Part shown: positions 34,656 through 42,420 of the stretch, piece after piece
How positions within the stretch are numbered: position 1 is the stretch's first letter
Layout of the letters: the number at the start of each line of letters is the position of its first letter
Assembly: GCA_030527705.1 (NCBI GenBank)
Contig: JAUNAI010000003.1
Span: 1 to 44,744 of the forward strand
Source of the DNA: Planctomycetia bacterium
Lineage (GTDB): Bacteria > Planctomycetota > Planctomycetia > Pirellulales > Thermoguttaceae
Direction: 5' to 3'
DNA length: 44,744 bases
The notes under the pieces: generated by a model
The model's input: only the letters and a program-made list of their open reading frames with translations
Database searches by the model: none
What the model was told of the DNA's origin: nothing
Position numbers and translations under genes: made by a program

Positions 34656-35496
34656 TTTTCAGTAATTCCTCCACATAGGCTGGTAAACAGAACGCGCCGC
34701 GGTGCAGTTTCGGGCTGTAATACCGACACTCCAGCTTCCGCGTTTCCCACGCTTCGGCGTTCAGGTCTTTCCATGGATGATATTTTTTCGAGGCGAAACC
34801 GAAAAGCCAGTGTCCGGACGGATAAGTCGGAATATGTGCCTGATACACACGGCTAATCGGGAATGATTCCACAATTTTCTTATGAGCACGCTGACATGCC
34901 AGTGCGTCTTCCGCATAAAATGGGCTTTCATGCTGATTAATCATCAGGCCGTCGTCACGAAGTGCCTTAAAACAGTTTCCGTAAAATTCGAGAGTAAAAA
35001 GTCCCTCACCGGGGCCGAACGGATCTGTGGAATCAACGATAATCAGATCGTAGCAGCTCTGGCGTGTCCGAACAAATCTTAGTCCGTCTTCATAAAAAAT
35101 TCGTAACCGTGGGTCATCGAGTCGACAGGCAGTCTGCGGGAGAAATTTGCGACAGACTGTCACAACCATTTCATCGATTTCCACCATGTCGATACGCTCA
35201 ATTTCAGGATAGCGCGTAAGTTCCCGAATAACACCACCGTCCCCTGCTCCGATAACCAGCACGTCTCGGACATGTGGATGAACCGCCATCGGCACATGCG
35301 TCATCATTTCATGGTATATGAATTCATCCTTTTCCGTCAGCATCATGTATCCGTCGAGTGTCAGAAAACGTCCGAATTCCGGCGAGTCGAAAACGTCGAT
35401 ACGCTGAAAATCACTCTGACCGTTGAATAATTGCTGATTCACACGGATCGCGATTTTTACGTTTGGCGTGTGCTTTTCTGAAAACCAAAATTCCAT
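34645..35496 (-). CDS. speE: Spermidine synthase
   Basis: 283 residues. After a small N-terminal beta domain (GRFLTLDGYMMLTEKDEFIYHEM, with the Y-H-E motif) comes the SAM-type nucleotide fold: VLVIGAGDGGVIRELTRY, DMVEIDEMVV and LIIVDSTDPFGPGEGLFT (catalytic Asp region). It transfers aminopropyl from decarboxylated SAM to putrescine. Length and motifs are normal. Ribosome site AAGGAA. Confidence 0.92.
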   Translation of the reverse strand: MEFWFSEKHTPNVKIAIRVNQQLFNGQSDFQRIDVFDSPEFGRFLTLDGYMMLTEKDEFIYHEMMTHVPMAVHPHVRDVLVIGAGDGGVIRELTRYPEIERIDMVEIDEMVVTVCRKFLPQTACRLDDPRLRIFYEDGLRFVRTRQSCYDLIIVDSTDPFGPGEGLFTLEFYGNCFKALRDDGLMINQHESPFYAEDALACQRAHKKIVESFPISRVYQAHIPTYPSGHWLFGFASKKYHPWKDLNAEAWETRKLECRYYSPKLHRGAFCLPAYVEELLKNVE

Positions 35497-35566
35497 TTTA
35501 TATTCCTTTAAAATAAAATGTGATTTCTGGATAGAATCACGTTTTACGAAAGCTTATTTTTTCTTC

Positions 35567-37009
35567 TTACTTCATCACATTTAACTGCTGAATCTCCGCG
35601 TCTTCTGGTCCTGTCATCAGGCAACCTTTCTTGCGTGCGTATTCGACCGACTCCAGAATCTCTTTTGTAATCTGTTCTCCCGGTGCGAGAATCGGTATTC
35701 CCGGCGGATAACACATCAGGAACTCACAGCACACACGTCCGATGGTTTTTTTCAGCGGAAGTGTCTCTTTTTCCGCATAAAATGCTTCTTGAGGTGAAAC
35801 TGCTACATGTGGCGCAATGTATTCCTGCCGCATGAGTGTTCTTCCGGGCGCTCCGAAACGGCGGCGTACCTCACTCAGTGCGCTGACCAACCGTTCTACG
35901 TCGCGGAGACGGTCACCGATGGAAAGATAGGCCAGAATATTTCCGAAATCGCCGAATTCGACCTGAATATCATAACCGTCGCGTAACAGGTCATAAACCT
36001 CGATGCCCGCCAGACCGACCTCTAGCGTGTTAATCGAGAGTTTCGTAATATCAAAATCGTAAATACTCTCACCGTTCACGAGTTCTCGACCGTACGCGTA
36101 ATAACCACCAATTTCGTTAATTTCCGAGCGTGCATACTCCGCCAGTCGTACGACTTCCGCGAACGAACTTTTCCCACGTAGCGCAAGATTTCGGCGTGAA
36201 ATGTCGAGGCTGGAAAGGAGGAGGTACGATCCGCTAGTCGTCTGGGTGAGGTTAATAATCTGCCGTACGTGACCTTCTGACATCGCGGGCCCCGTGAGGA
36301 GGAAGGAACTTTGCGTTAGACTTCCGCCCGACTTGTGCATGGAAACCGCTGCCATATCTGCACCAGCCGCCATCGCGGAGAGTGGGAAACCATCACCGAA
36401 ATAAAAGTGTGTGCCATGCGCTTCATCCGCAAGACAGAGCATTCCGTGTGTGTGTGCCAGATGAACGATCTGGTGTATGTCGGAACAGATTCCGTAATAC
36501 GTCGGATTATTCACCAGAACGGCTTTTGCGTCGGGATGTTCTAAAATTGCTTTTTTTACGGCAGAAGGACGCATTCCCAAGGCAATTCCGAGACGCTCGT
36601 CGCACTCTGGATTTACATAAACGGGAACCGCTCCGCATAGGACCATCGCGCCCATTACACTCCGGTGAACATTTCGTGGAAGGATGATTTTATCTCCTCG
36701 TTTTGCAACGGAGAGAATCATGCTCTGGACGGAAGAAGTCGTACCACCCACCATTAAAAACGCACTCGACGCGCCGAATGCTTCCGCTGCGAGCGTTTCT
36801 GCCTCCCGAATCACCGAGACCGGATGACATAAATTATCTAGCGGTTTCATAGAGTTTACGTCCATTCCGACACACTTTTCCCCTAGAAGTGCAACAAGTT
36901 CCGGATTTCCTCGCCCACGTTTATGACCGGGAACGTCGAACGGAACCACACGCTTACGGCGAAATTCTTCCAGTGCTTCATAAATCGGCGCACGGTCCTG
37001 GCATAACAT
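35567..37009 (-). CDS. speA: Arginine/lysine/ornithine decarboxylase (fold I), probable arginine decarboxylase
   Basis: 480 residues. Marks of the Orn/Lys/Arg decarboxylase major domain: DVPGHKRGRGNPEL near the N-terminus, AFGASSAFLMVGGTTSSVQSM, CLADEAHGTHFYFG, and SMHKSGGSLTQSSFLL holding the PLP Lys. The protein is short like Bacillus SpeA, lacking the wing domain of the E. coli enzymes. Arginine is the likely substrate because agmatinase lies in the same operon; lysine or ornithine cannot be excluded. Ribosome site AGGAG, 7 nt upstream. Confidence 0.82.
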   Translation of the reverse strand: MLCQDRAPIYEALEEFRRKRVVPFDVPGHKRGRGNPELVALLGEKCVGMDVNSMKPLDNLCHPVSVIREAETLAAEAFGASSAFLMVGGTTSSVQSMILSVAKRGDKIILPRNVHRSVMGAMVLCGAVPVYVNPECDERLGIALGMRPSAVKKAILEHPDAKAVLVNNPTYYGICSDIHQIVHLAHTHGMLCLADEAHGTHFYFGDGFPLSAMAAGADMAAVSMHKSGGSLTQSSFLLTGPAMSEGHVRQIINLTQTTSGSYLLLSSLDISRRNLALRGKSSFAEVVRLAEYARSEINEIGGYYAYGRELVNGESIYDFDITKLSINTLEVGLAGIEVYDLLRDGYDIQVEFGDFGNILAYLSIGDRLRDVERLVSALSEVRRRFGAPGRTLMRQEYIAPHVAVSPQEAFYAEKETLPLKKTIGRVCCEFLMCYPPGIPILAPGEQITKEILESVEYARKKGCLMTGPEDAEIQQLNVMK

Positions 37010-37039
37010 TATTTTAGCTCCTAATTTTACAGCTTCTTC

Positions 37040-37804
37040 TTAACTCGCATAAATATTTCGCGCGCTGAAGATCTCGATCATCTCACGACGCAGATTATTC
37101 ATGATTTCGAGTCGGACTTTCGGTGGAAGCTCATACGCGTCAGTCCGAAACAGGTAATTCTGCAGGTCGATTTCTTTAATCATCATACTCGTATGAAATA
37201 GATTGGCAGAATACGCATTCAGATCAATTGCATCGTAACGGTGAATAATTTCCGGCGCAATATAGTCCTGAATTGAGGTGATTTTATGGTCCAAAAACAG
37301 TTTATTACCCTTCATATCACGCGTAAAACCTCGGACTCGGTAATCGATCGTGATGATGTCCGAGTCGAAAGACCCAATCAGATAATCGAGCGTTGAAAGA
37401 GGCGTAATAGCGCCACAGGTTTCCACGTCAATATCCACACGGAACGTCGCCAGACACGTTTCTGGATGATATTCCGGGTACGTGTGGACGGTAACGTGAC
37501 TCTTATCCAGATGCCCCAGAATCGTCTCACCAGCCGGAATCATGGAACTTTCCGCTACCAGAATCGCTACGGATGCTCCCTGCGGCTCATAATCCTGACA
37601 CGCTATATTCAGAATCCTCGCTCCAATCATGTCGGTGAGCGTCGTTAAAATCGTGCGTAGACGCTCTGAGTTATACTGCTCGTCAATATACGCTAAATAA
37701 TCTCGTTGTTCACGTTCCGTTTTGGCATAGCATACGTCGTAAATATTAAAACTAAGCGCTTTCGTCAGGTTATTAAATCCATATAGCTTGAGCTTTTCAC
37801 CCAT
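37040..37804 (-). CDS. speD: S-adenosylmethionine decarboxylase proenzyme, E. coli type
   Basis: 254 residues from the ATG at 37804, which has GGGAG about 8 nt upstream; the frame opens 39 nt earlier without support. The whole length follows E. coli SpeD: KLKLYGFNNLTKALSFNIYD, ACQDYEPQGASVAIL, then HLDKSHVTVHTYPEYHPE, where the Lys-Ser bond is the self-cleavage site that makes the pyruvoyl group, and TIDYRVRGFTRDMKGNK. It provides decarboxylated SAM to SpeE. It is first in the polyamine operon, after a leader of over 500 nt. Confidence 0.93.
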   Translation of the reverse strand: MGEKLKLYGFNNLTKALSFNIYDVCYAKTEREQRDYLAYIDEQYNSERLRTILTTLTDMIGARILNIACQDYEPQGASVAILVAESSMIPAGETILGHLDKSHVTVHTYPEYHPETCLATFRVDIDVETCGAITPLSTLDYLIGSFDSDIITIDYRVRGFTRDMKGNKLFLDHKITSIQDYIAPEIIHRYDAIDLNAYSANLFHTSMMIKEIDLQNYLFRTDAYELPPKVRLEIMNNLRREMIEIFSARNIYAS

Positions 37805-37863
37805 GTGGGTTTCTCCCTTCCAGATAAGATGAAAATGACACACGAAAAATCACGTGTTTCCAC

Positions 37864-37895
37864 AAAAAAACAGGTGACGCACACTCACGCCCCTG
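37864..37895 (-). terminator. Terminator-like hairpin in the speD leader
   Basis: On the minus strand CAGGGGCGTGA...TCACCTG (37895-37871) can fold with a small bulge and is followed by TTTTTTT (37870-37864), about 60 nt before the speD start. As an intrinsic terminator inside the leader it would be an attenuator. The stem is modest, so this is tentative. Confidence 0.4.
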
Positions 37896-38084
37896 CCTAT
37901 GGATAAAAGCTCAATTTTTAGTCTCCATCCGTCGGGAATATACTGTTATTTCCTATTTTTTATAACTTTTCGACTTCCGCGACTGTTTTCGGATTCATTT
38001 CCGAGGATACTTTTTTTATCTGGGGTAAAATTCTTCCCCAAAATACGAGCTTTTCAGAGTCTATATAGCAAATACTTACTTTTA

Positions 38085-38337
38085 CTACTCTTTATTGACC
38101 ATTTTTATACTGTTTCCGTCGTGAAACGGAGACGGTATGCAAGTTGTGCGAGCGCACCAGTTGCGGGAAAAGCGTGAATTCACGATTTCCCTACGTATTA
38201 CTTGAACCCAAGTGACACACTAATCAATAATGGCATCTTCTGCCGTCGGCACTTGACCCGGCTGTCCGTATGGCCTCAACCCTCACGGGTGGTCGTAGTT
38301 ATTTGCGTGGATACTCTGAAACTCTCATATCCAATCA
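38085..38337 (-). ncRNA. Structured leader RNA upstream of the polyamine operon (class unknown)
   Basis: On the minus strand, just after the promoter at 38344-38371, several hairpins crowd together: ACCC-GTGA-GGGT, GGCAGAAGATGCC, ACTTG-GGTT-CAAGT, then AGGGAAATCGTGAATTCACG paired into CTTTTCCCGCAACTGG, and GTGC-GCTC-GCAC. The block hairpin-TAATA..AGGGAA-(stem with TGAATTC loop)-CCCGCAACTG recalls the core of cobalamin riboswitches, but I cannot find the 3' B12-box sequence, so the match is partial. The transcript continues some 280 nt to speD. It could be a new riboswitch class or an independent small RNA. Confidence 0.4.
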
Positions 38338-38343
38338 ATTATC

Positions 38344-38371
38344 ATTTTAACATAAAATGGAAATTCGTCAA
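38344..38371 (-). promoter_or_regulatory. Promoter of the polyamine operon leader
   Basis: On the minus strand TTGACG (38371-38366), a 16-nt spacer and TAAAAT (38349-38344). It would give a leader of about 530 nt before speD, with the structured region at its 5' end. Confidence 0.6.
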
Positions 38372-38472
38372 GTGTTTTTTCTTTTATTTCTCTTCATTTT
38401 CATCAAAATTTTAAAACTTCCAAAAATTTTCTGGAAATGTTGCAGAAATAGTCCCTTTTTCCGTTCCGCCCC

Positions 38473-38501
38473 TTGACTTTTTTGAGTCGGTGTTTTATAA
38501 T
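38473..38501 (+). promoter_or_regulatory. Promoter of nagB
   Basis: TTGACT (38473-38478), a 17-nt spacer and a perfect TATAAT (38496-38501), with about 50 nt to the start codon. It diverges from the speD leader promoter. Confidence 0.7.
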
Positions 38502-38554
38502 GAAAAAAATGGCTTACAGATTTTATCGGACTTTCATTAAAGGAATGTTCTTAT

Positions 38555-39319
38555 ATGATTATCAATTCGGGACGCAAGGATAATTTAATGTGGCGCGTGT
38601 ATGCGACGCGTGAAGAGATGGGACTTTCAGCCGCCGCGTATACGGAAGCGTTAATCCGGTCGCTGTTAGAACGTCAGGAGGAAGTCCGCATGATTTTCGC
38701 AGCGGCTCCATCACAGAATGAAGTACTTGCAGGTTTACGGAACTCGCCGGGAATCGACTGGTCGCGTGTGACGGCGTTTCATATGGATGAATATATCGGT
38801 CTTCAGCCTGACGCCCCACAGGGTTTCGGACGGTTTCTGCGGGAACGCCTTTTCGGACAGGTTCCGTTCTGCGCAGTGAATTATCTGAACGGTCAGGCGG
38901 AAGATTTCGCCTCTGAGTGCGCGCGTTATTCCGCGTTATTACAGGAAAAACCGATCGATATCTGCTGTTTGGGAATCGGTGAAAATGGACATATCGCGTT
39001 TAATGACCCGCCAGTCGCGGACTTCGCGGACCCGGTGTGGGTGAAACGTGTGGAACTGGATGAAATCTGCCGAAATCAGCAGGTGAATGACGGGTGTTTC
39101 GCGTCGCTGAATGACGTTCCGACCCACGCGCTGAGCCTGACGATTCCGGCACTCACGAGCGTCGCGCACATGGTCTGTGTCGTTCCAGCACGTACGAAAC
39201 GGGAGGCGGTACGTCGACTGCTGACGGAAGAAGTTGTTTCGGAAGCGTTGCCCGCCAGTATTATGAGACGGCACGCGAGTGCGCAACTGTTCTTGGATTC
39301 CGAGAGCGGAAATGATTGA
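38555..39319 (+). CDS. nagB: Glucosamine-6-phosphate deaminase
   Basis: 254 residues. NagB marks: VTAFHMDEYIGLQPDAPQGF (the general-base Asp), DICCLGIGENGHIAFNDPP (G-x-G-x-N-G-H-I-A-F-N) and LTIPALTSVAHMVCVVP. It converts glucosamine-6-phosphate to fructose-6-phosphate and ammonia, completing amino-sugar breakdown after NagA. Length is normal; the ribosome site AAGGA lies 10 nt before the ATG. Its 3' end is followed by repeat R3-d, which separates it from nagA. Confidence 0.9.
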   Translation: MIINSGRKDNLMWRVYATREEMGLSAAAYTEALIRSLLERQEEVRMIFAAAPSQNEVLAGLRNSPGIDWSRVTAFHMDEYIGLQPDAPQGFGRFLRERLFGQVPFCAVNYLNGQAEDFASECARYSALLQEKPIDICCLGIGENGHIAFNDPPVADFADPVWVKRVELDEICRNQQVNDGCFASLNDVPTHALSLTIPALTSVAHMVCVVPARTKREAVRRLLTEEVVSEALPASIMRRHASAQLFLDSESGND

Positions 39320-39341
39320 AAGAAAGAAAAAGAGAAAAATA

Positions 39342-39595
39342 GCAAGCGTTCGCAGAACGCGACTAAAAGTTTTTTTGGAATTTTTTAATCCTGACGTAAC
39401 CTAGAATTTCGCTTCGCCGTCGTTACGCGTTGTGAAACGACTTGCAGAAGGGGCGCCCGACGCGATTCGTTAATTTAACCGTTTTCAGGTCTGGGGGAAA
39501 CCTATTTTGTAAAAATGGTTTCTCCCACGGGCGTGACTTCTTCACGGTTAGCCGATTCCTCCCGATAGGGTGGGATTCGGCGTTGGTGTTTAGTT
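39342..39595 (+). repeat. R3 3'-end structured repeat, copy d, interrupted
   Basis: It starts 23 nt after the nagB stop. Stem I is GCGTTC-GCA-GAACGC (39346-39360) and is followed by CGACTAAAAGTTTTTTTGGA as in copy c. The element then breaks for about 106 nt (39381-39486) and resumes with AGGTCTGGGGGAAACC, the ATTTTGTAAAAAT core and GTTTCTCCC, then GCCGATTCCTCCCGATAGGG-type stem III. Palindrome remnants follow at 39601-39652. Confidence 0.7.
39381..39486 (+). repeat. R5-like element inside R3-d
   Basis: The 106-nt insert contains AGAATTTCGCTTCGCCGTCG and the hairpin half GTGAAACGACT, closely matching the middle of R5-d (AATTTCGCTTTGCCGTCGTT...GAAACGACT). The length equals that of other R5 copies; the outer ends are diverged. 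Confidence 0.5.
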
Positions 39596-39655
39596 TTAAG
39601 TAATTCCATCCCGACCCCTCCGGTTCACTAGGCTCATTAACTCCCCTAAAACGTG

Positions 39656-39766
39656 ATACTTTTATAACCGATGTGTTATAAATTTCGCTTTGCCGTCGTT
39701 TCACGTCGCTGAAACGACTACTGTAAGAACCGTCCCTCCTGAATTTTCAAGAAAAATCAGTATCAT
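39656..39766 (+). repeat. R5 dispersed element, copy d
   Basis: It runs from GATACTTTTATAACCGATG to GAAAAATCAGTATC, with terminal GATACT/AGTATC inverted repeats. The inner stem is GTCGTTTC/GAAACGAC, a paired change from the GTCATTTC/GAAATGAC of copies a and b. It ends two or three bases before the nagA start codon. Confidence 0.7.
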
Positions 39767-39767
39767 T

Positions 39768-40730
39768 ATGAAAAATACAGAATTTCCGCACCGTATCGAC
39801 ATGCAGGTAAACGGTTACGCCGGTGTCGATTTTAATAGTGAAGAATTATCTTTTGAGTCGTATATTAACGCGATGAAAGCACTCTACTGTGACGGCGTGG
39901 CGATTGCGTTGCCGACGCTGATTACGAATAGTGTTGAGTTTATCACGCAGCGACTCGCGCTTCTGGAAACGTACCGGAAACGGACGATTGAGGAAGGAAT
40001 TTCGGAGGTCTGTCACGCGGATTATTATCATCTGGAAGGGCCGTTTATCTCTCCGAATGAGGGGTATCGCGGTGCGCATCCTGCGGAATTCGTGCGGGAA
40101 ATGACGCTTGTAGGGATTCAGAGCGCGCTGGACGCATGGTTGCCGGCGTCGGGAGAACGGGTGAAAATCGTGACATTCTGTGGACGCGGAGCGGCGGAAA
40201 ATGTGGATAAACAGACAGCAATTCGATATCTGGCGCAGTGTGGGATTCATCCCTCACTGGGACACACCGACGTGACGGCGGAAGATGTAACTGCTGCGAC
40301 TGATTCCGGTGCAGACTTGGCGACGCATCTGGGAAACGCTTGTGCACAGCTTCTACCTCGGCATAAAAATCCGATTTGGCCGATTCTGGCGGAAAAAAGG
40401 TTGTGGATTTCGGCGATTGCGGATGGTTTTCACTTGCCAGCGGAGATGTTACAGGTTTTCCGGGCGGTGAAGAAGGATAAGATGATTCTCGTCAGCGACG
40501 CGACGCAATTTACGGGACTTACGCCGGGAACGTATCACACGCATATCGGTGGAGACGTGGTTCTGACCGAGGCAGGGAAGCTCCACATGTCGGGGCAGCC
40601 GAATGTTTTGGCGGGTGCCGCTTGCGGACTGGACGTTGGCGAGGAAAACGCGAATCGTTTCGGTCTTGGAACTCCGGAAGGGTGTCGCGCACTCGTGTCG
40701 GAGAATGCGAAAAAATTCTTGGGAATTTAG
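39768..40730 (+). CDS. nagA: N-acetylglucosamine-6-phosphate deacetylase, short form
   Basis: 320 residues from the ATG at 39768; upstream in-frame codons lie inside the R5 repeat and are not used. It begins directly at RIDMQVNGYAGVDFN, so the N-terminal beta-sandwich of E. coli NagA is lacking; the catalytic barrel is complete: HLEGPFISP (metal Glu), SLGHTDVTAEDV and ATHLGNACAQL (metal His), AIADGFHLP (substrate His) and ILVSDATQF (catalytic Asp). It removes acetate from GlcNAc-6-phosphate to feed NagB. No Shine-Dalgarno other than AAGAAAAA from the end of the repeat is visible, so expression may depend on that element. Confidence 0.82.
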   Translation: MKNTEFPHRIDMQVNGYAGVDFNSEELSFESYINAMKALYCDGVAIALPTLITNSVEFITQRLALLETYRKRTIEEGISEVCHADYYHLEGPFISPNEGYRGAHPAEFVREMTLVGIQSALDAWLPASGERVKIVTFCGRGAAENVDKQTAIRYLAQCGIHPSLGHTDVTAEDVTAATDSGADLATHLGNACAQLLPRHKNPIWPILAEKRLWISAIADGFHLPAEMLQVFRAVKKDKMILVSDATQFTGLTPGTYHTHIGGDVVLTEAGKLHMSGQPNVLAGAACGLDVGEENANRFGLGTPEGCRALVSENAKKFLGI

Positions 40731-40777
40731 TTTTGGAACTTCCACTGCGGATTGAAGTCCATTGCTGGTAAAATGAG

Positions 40778-40791
40778 GTCCCTCCGGGGAC
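40778..40791 (+). promoter_or_regulatory. Small stable hairpin between nagA and the symporter gene
   Basis: GTCCC-TCCG-GGGAC is a perfect 5-bp stem on a four-base loop. It may be a processing or stability element in the nag transcript. No T run. Confidence 0.3.
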
Positions 40792-40850
40792 TGTTGCGCA
40801 AGCACAATTTCCGAGAAATTATTGAATTTTGATATATGACGGGAGGAACG

Positions 40851-42359
40851 ATGGAGTTTCTGGATTGGGTTTCGTTGAGTCTGTTTTTTACCGTCCTGGT
40901 GGGAATCGGGCTGTTGAGCGTGTTTTCGATTCGACAGAGTAAAGACTTTCTCGTCGGCGGCGGAAAATTGCCGTGGCAAGTTGGTGGAATTTCTCACCAC
41001 GTCGGTGGATATAGTGCGGTTGTATTCACGGGCTACATGCTTTTCTGTTATCGTGATGGTTTTTCCATGTACATTTGGTGGGCACTTGGCTTCGCGTTCG
41101 CGTGTCTGAGTGGTGCGTGGCTTATCGCGCCGCGTTGGTGTCGGTTACGGCAGCAGTTGGAAGTTCAGTCGCCGACAGAGTATCTCGCAATTCGGTATAA
41201 CGTCCCGACGCAGCAGGTGATTGTGTGGCTGGGAACGTCGCTGAAACTGGTCGATTTAGCTGGTAAAACGCTTGCCATGGCGCTCATTCTTCACGGCTTC
41301 GCGGGCGTGCCGGTCTGGCAGGGAATCGTAATTACCGGCGGTGTGAGTCTGGCGTATACGGTACTCGGCGGGTTCATGGCGAGTACGCGAAATGACGTGT
41401 TTCAGTTCCTCGTCCAGCTTGCGGGCGGGTTACTGATGTTCTTTTACGTGCTGTCGGCGTTGAAGGCGGATTTCGGATGTAATTACTTCACCATGTGGGA
41501 TAAATTGCCTGCTGGTCATCTGAATTTATTCAGCAAGGAATGTGACTTATTCTTTGCGATTGGGTTCTGGATTGCGCTCTTCTTTGCGGCGAATGGTGGA
41601 AACTGGGGCGCTGGACTCCGTTTCATGGCGGCTCCGACACCCGTGATGGCACGGAAAACCGCATCGTTATCTGGGTGGCTATATCTGATTTGGCCTCTCG
41701 TTCTGTTCGCGCCGATGTGGGCGTCGCCACTGTTTTATCCGGATTATGGAAACCCAAAAGTGATTTATACGGTTATGGCGACCGATTTTCTTCCTGCCGG
41801 ACTGGTCGGCGTTGTGTTGGCGTCCATGTTCGCGGCGAGTATCTCGACGATCGGTGGTGATTGTAACGCGATTTGTGGTGTGATTGCGCGTGATATAGCT
41901 CCGCAGTTTAATAAAACGCTTATCGACGAAAACGGTCAGACCCCGCTCTGGTTCGTGCGTATCGTCTCCTTTATTCTTGCAGTCGGAATGATGTTCATTG
42001 CGGCATTTAGCGGAGATAACGGCGTTATTGACCTCGTTGTGAAATGGTTCTCCGGACTGATTGCGCCGATTTCTGTGCCGGTCATTTTCGGGCTGTTTTA
42101 CATTTTCCGTCGCTGTGGGTCGGTCGCGGCGATTCTCTCTACGCTCGTCGGTGTTGGTGTGTTTTTCGGAATGGAAATTTACTGCTGGCTGACGATCGGT
42201 AAAGGCGTCGGACTGAGTAACGCGCTCTTTTATCCGGCGGTGAGTAGTATCGCAGTTTACCTCATTTTAGGTTTCCTTTTCCCGCAGAATCCGTCCGAGA
42301 AAGTCGAGAATCTCCTACGGGAACTGAGCGGAAAGGAAAATGAAATCGAACGTTCCTGA
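40851..42359 (+). CDS. Sodium/solute symporter (SSS family)
   Basis: 502 residues from the ATG at 40851, with GGGAGG just upstream; an ATG 15 nt earlier lacks a site. About 13 hydrophobic segments. SSS marks include RQSKDFLVGGGKLPWQVGGIS near the N-terminus, PTEYLAIRYN, YTVLGGFMASTRNDVFQF (the family's GG.xA..xTD-like stretch) and FAASISTIGGDCNAICGVIARD. It probably takes up an amino sugar, sialic acid or related compound with sodium, because it follows nagB and nagA; the exact solute cannot be read from sequence. The gene ends 61 nt before the next, with no terminator between. Confidence 0.82.
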   Translation: MEFLDWVSLSLFFTVLVGIGLLSVFSIRQSKDFLVGGGKLPWQVGGISHHVGGYSAVVFTGYMLFCYRDGFSMYIWWALGFAFACLSGAWLIAPRWCRLRQQLEVQSPTEYLAIRYNVPTQQVIVWLGTSLKLVDLAGKTLAMALILHGFAGVPVWQGIVITGGVSLAYTVLGGFMASTRNDVFQFLVQLAGGLLMFFYVLSALKADFGCNYFTMWDKLPAGHLNLFSKECDLFFAIGFWIALFFAANGGNWGAGLRFMAAPTPVMARKTASLSGWLYLIWPLVLFAPMWASPLFYPDYGNPKVIYTVMATDFLPAGLVGVVLASMFAASISTIGGDCNAICGVIARDIAPQFNKTLIDENGQTPLWFVRIVSFILAVGMMFIAAFSGDNGVIDLVVKWFSGLIAPISVPVIFGLFYIFRRCGSVAAILSTLVGVGVFFGMEIYCWLTIGKGVGLSNALFYPAVSSIAVYLILGFLFPQNPSEKVENLLRELSGKENEIERS

Positions 42360-42420
42360 AAACGTTTGTGAAATCATGTTCGATAAATCATCTTCGTGAA
42401 ATCATGGCTGAGAATTAAAC

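Noticed and set aside
38085-38337. TPP riboswitch or tmRNA in the speD leader
   Set aside because: The segment TAATACGTAGGGAA recalls the 3' end of TPP elements, but the CTGAGA and ACCTGA blocks are absent; no tmRNA-like termini or tag frame were seen.
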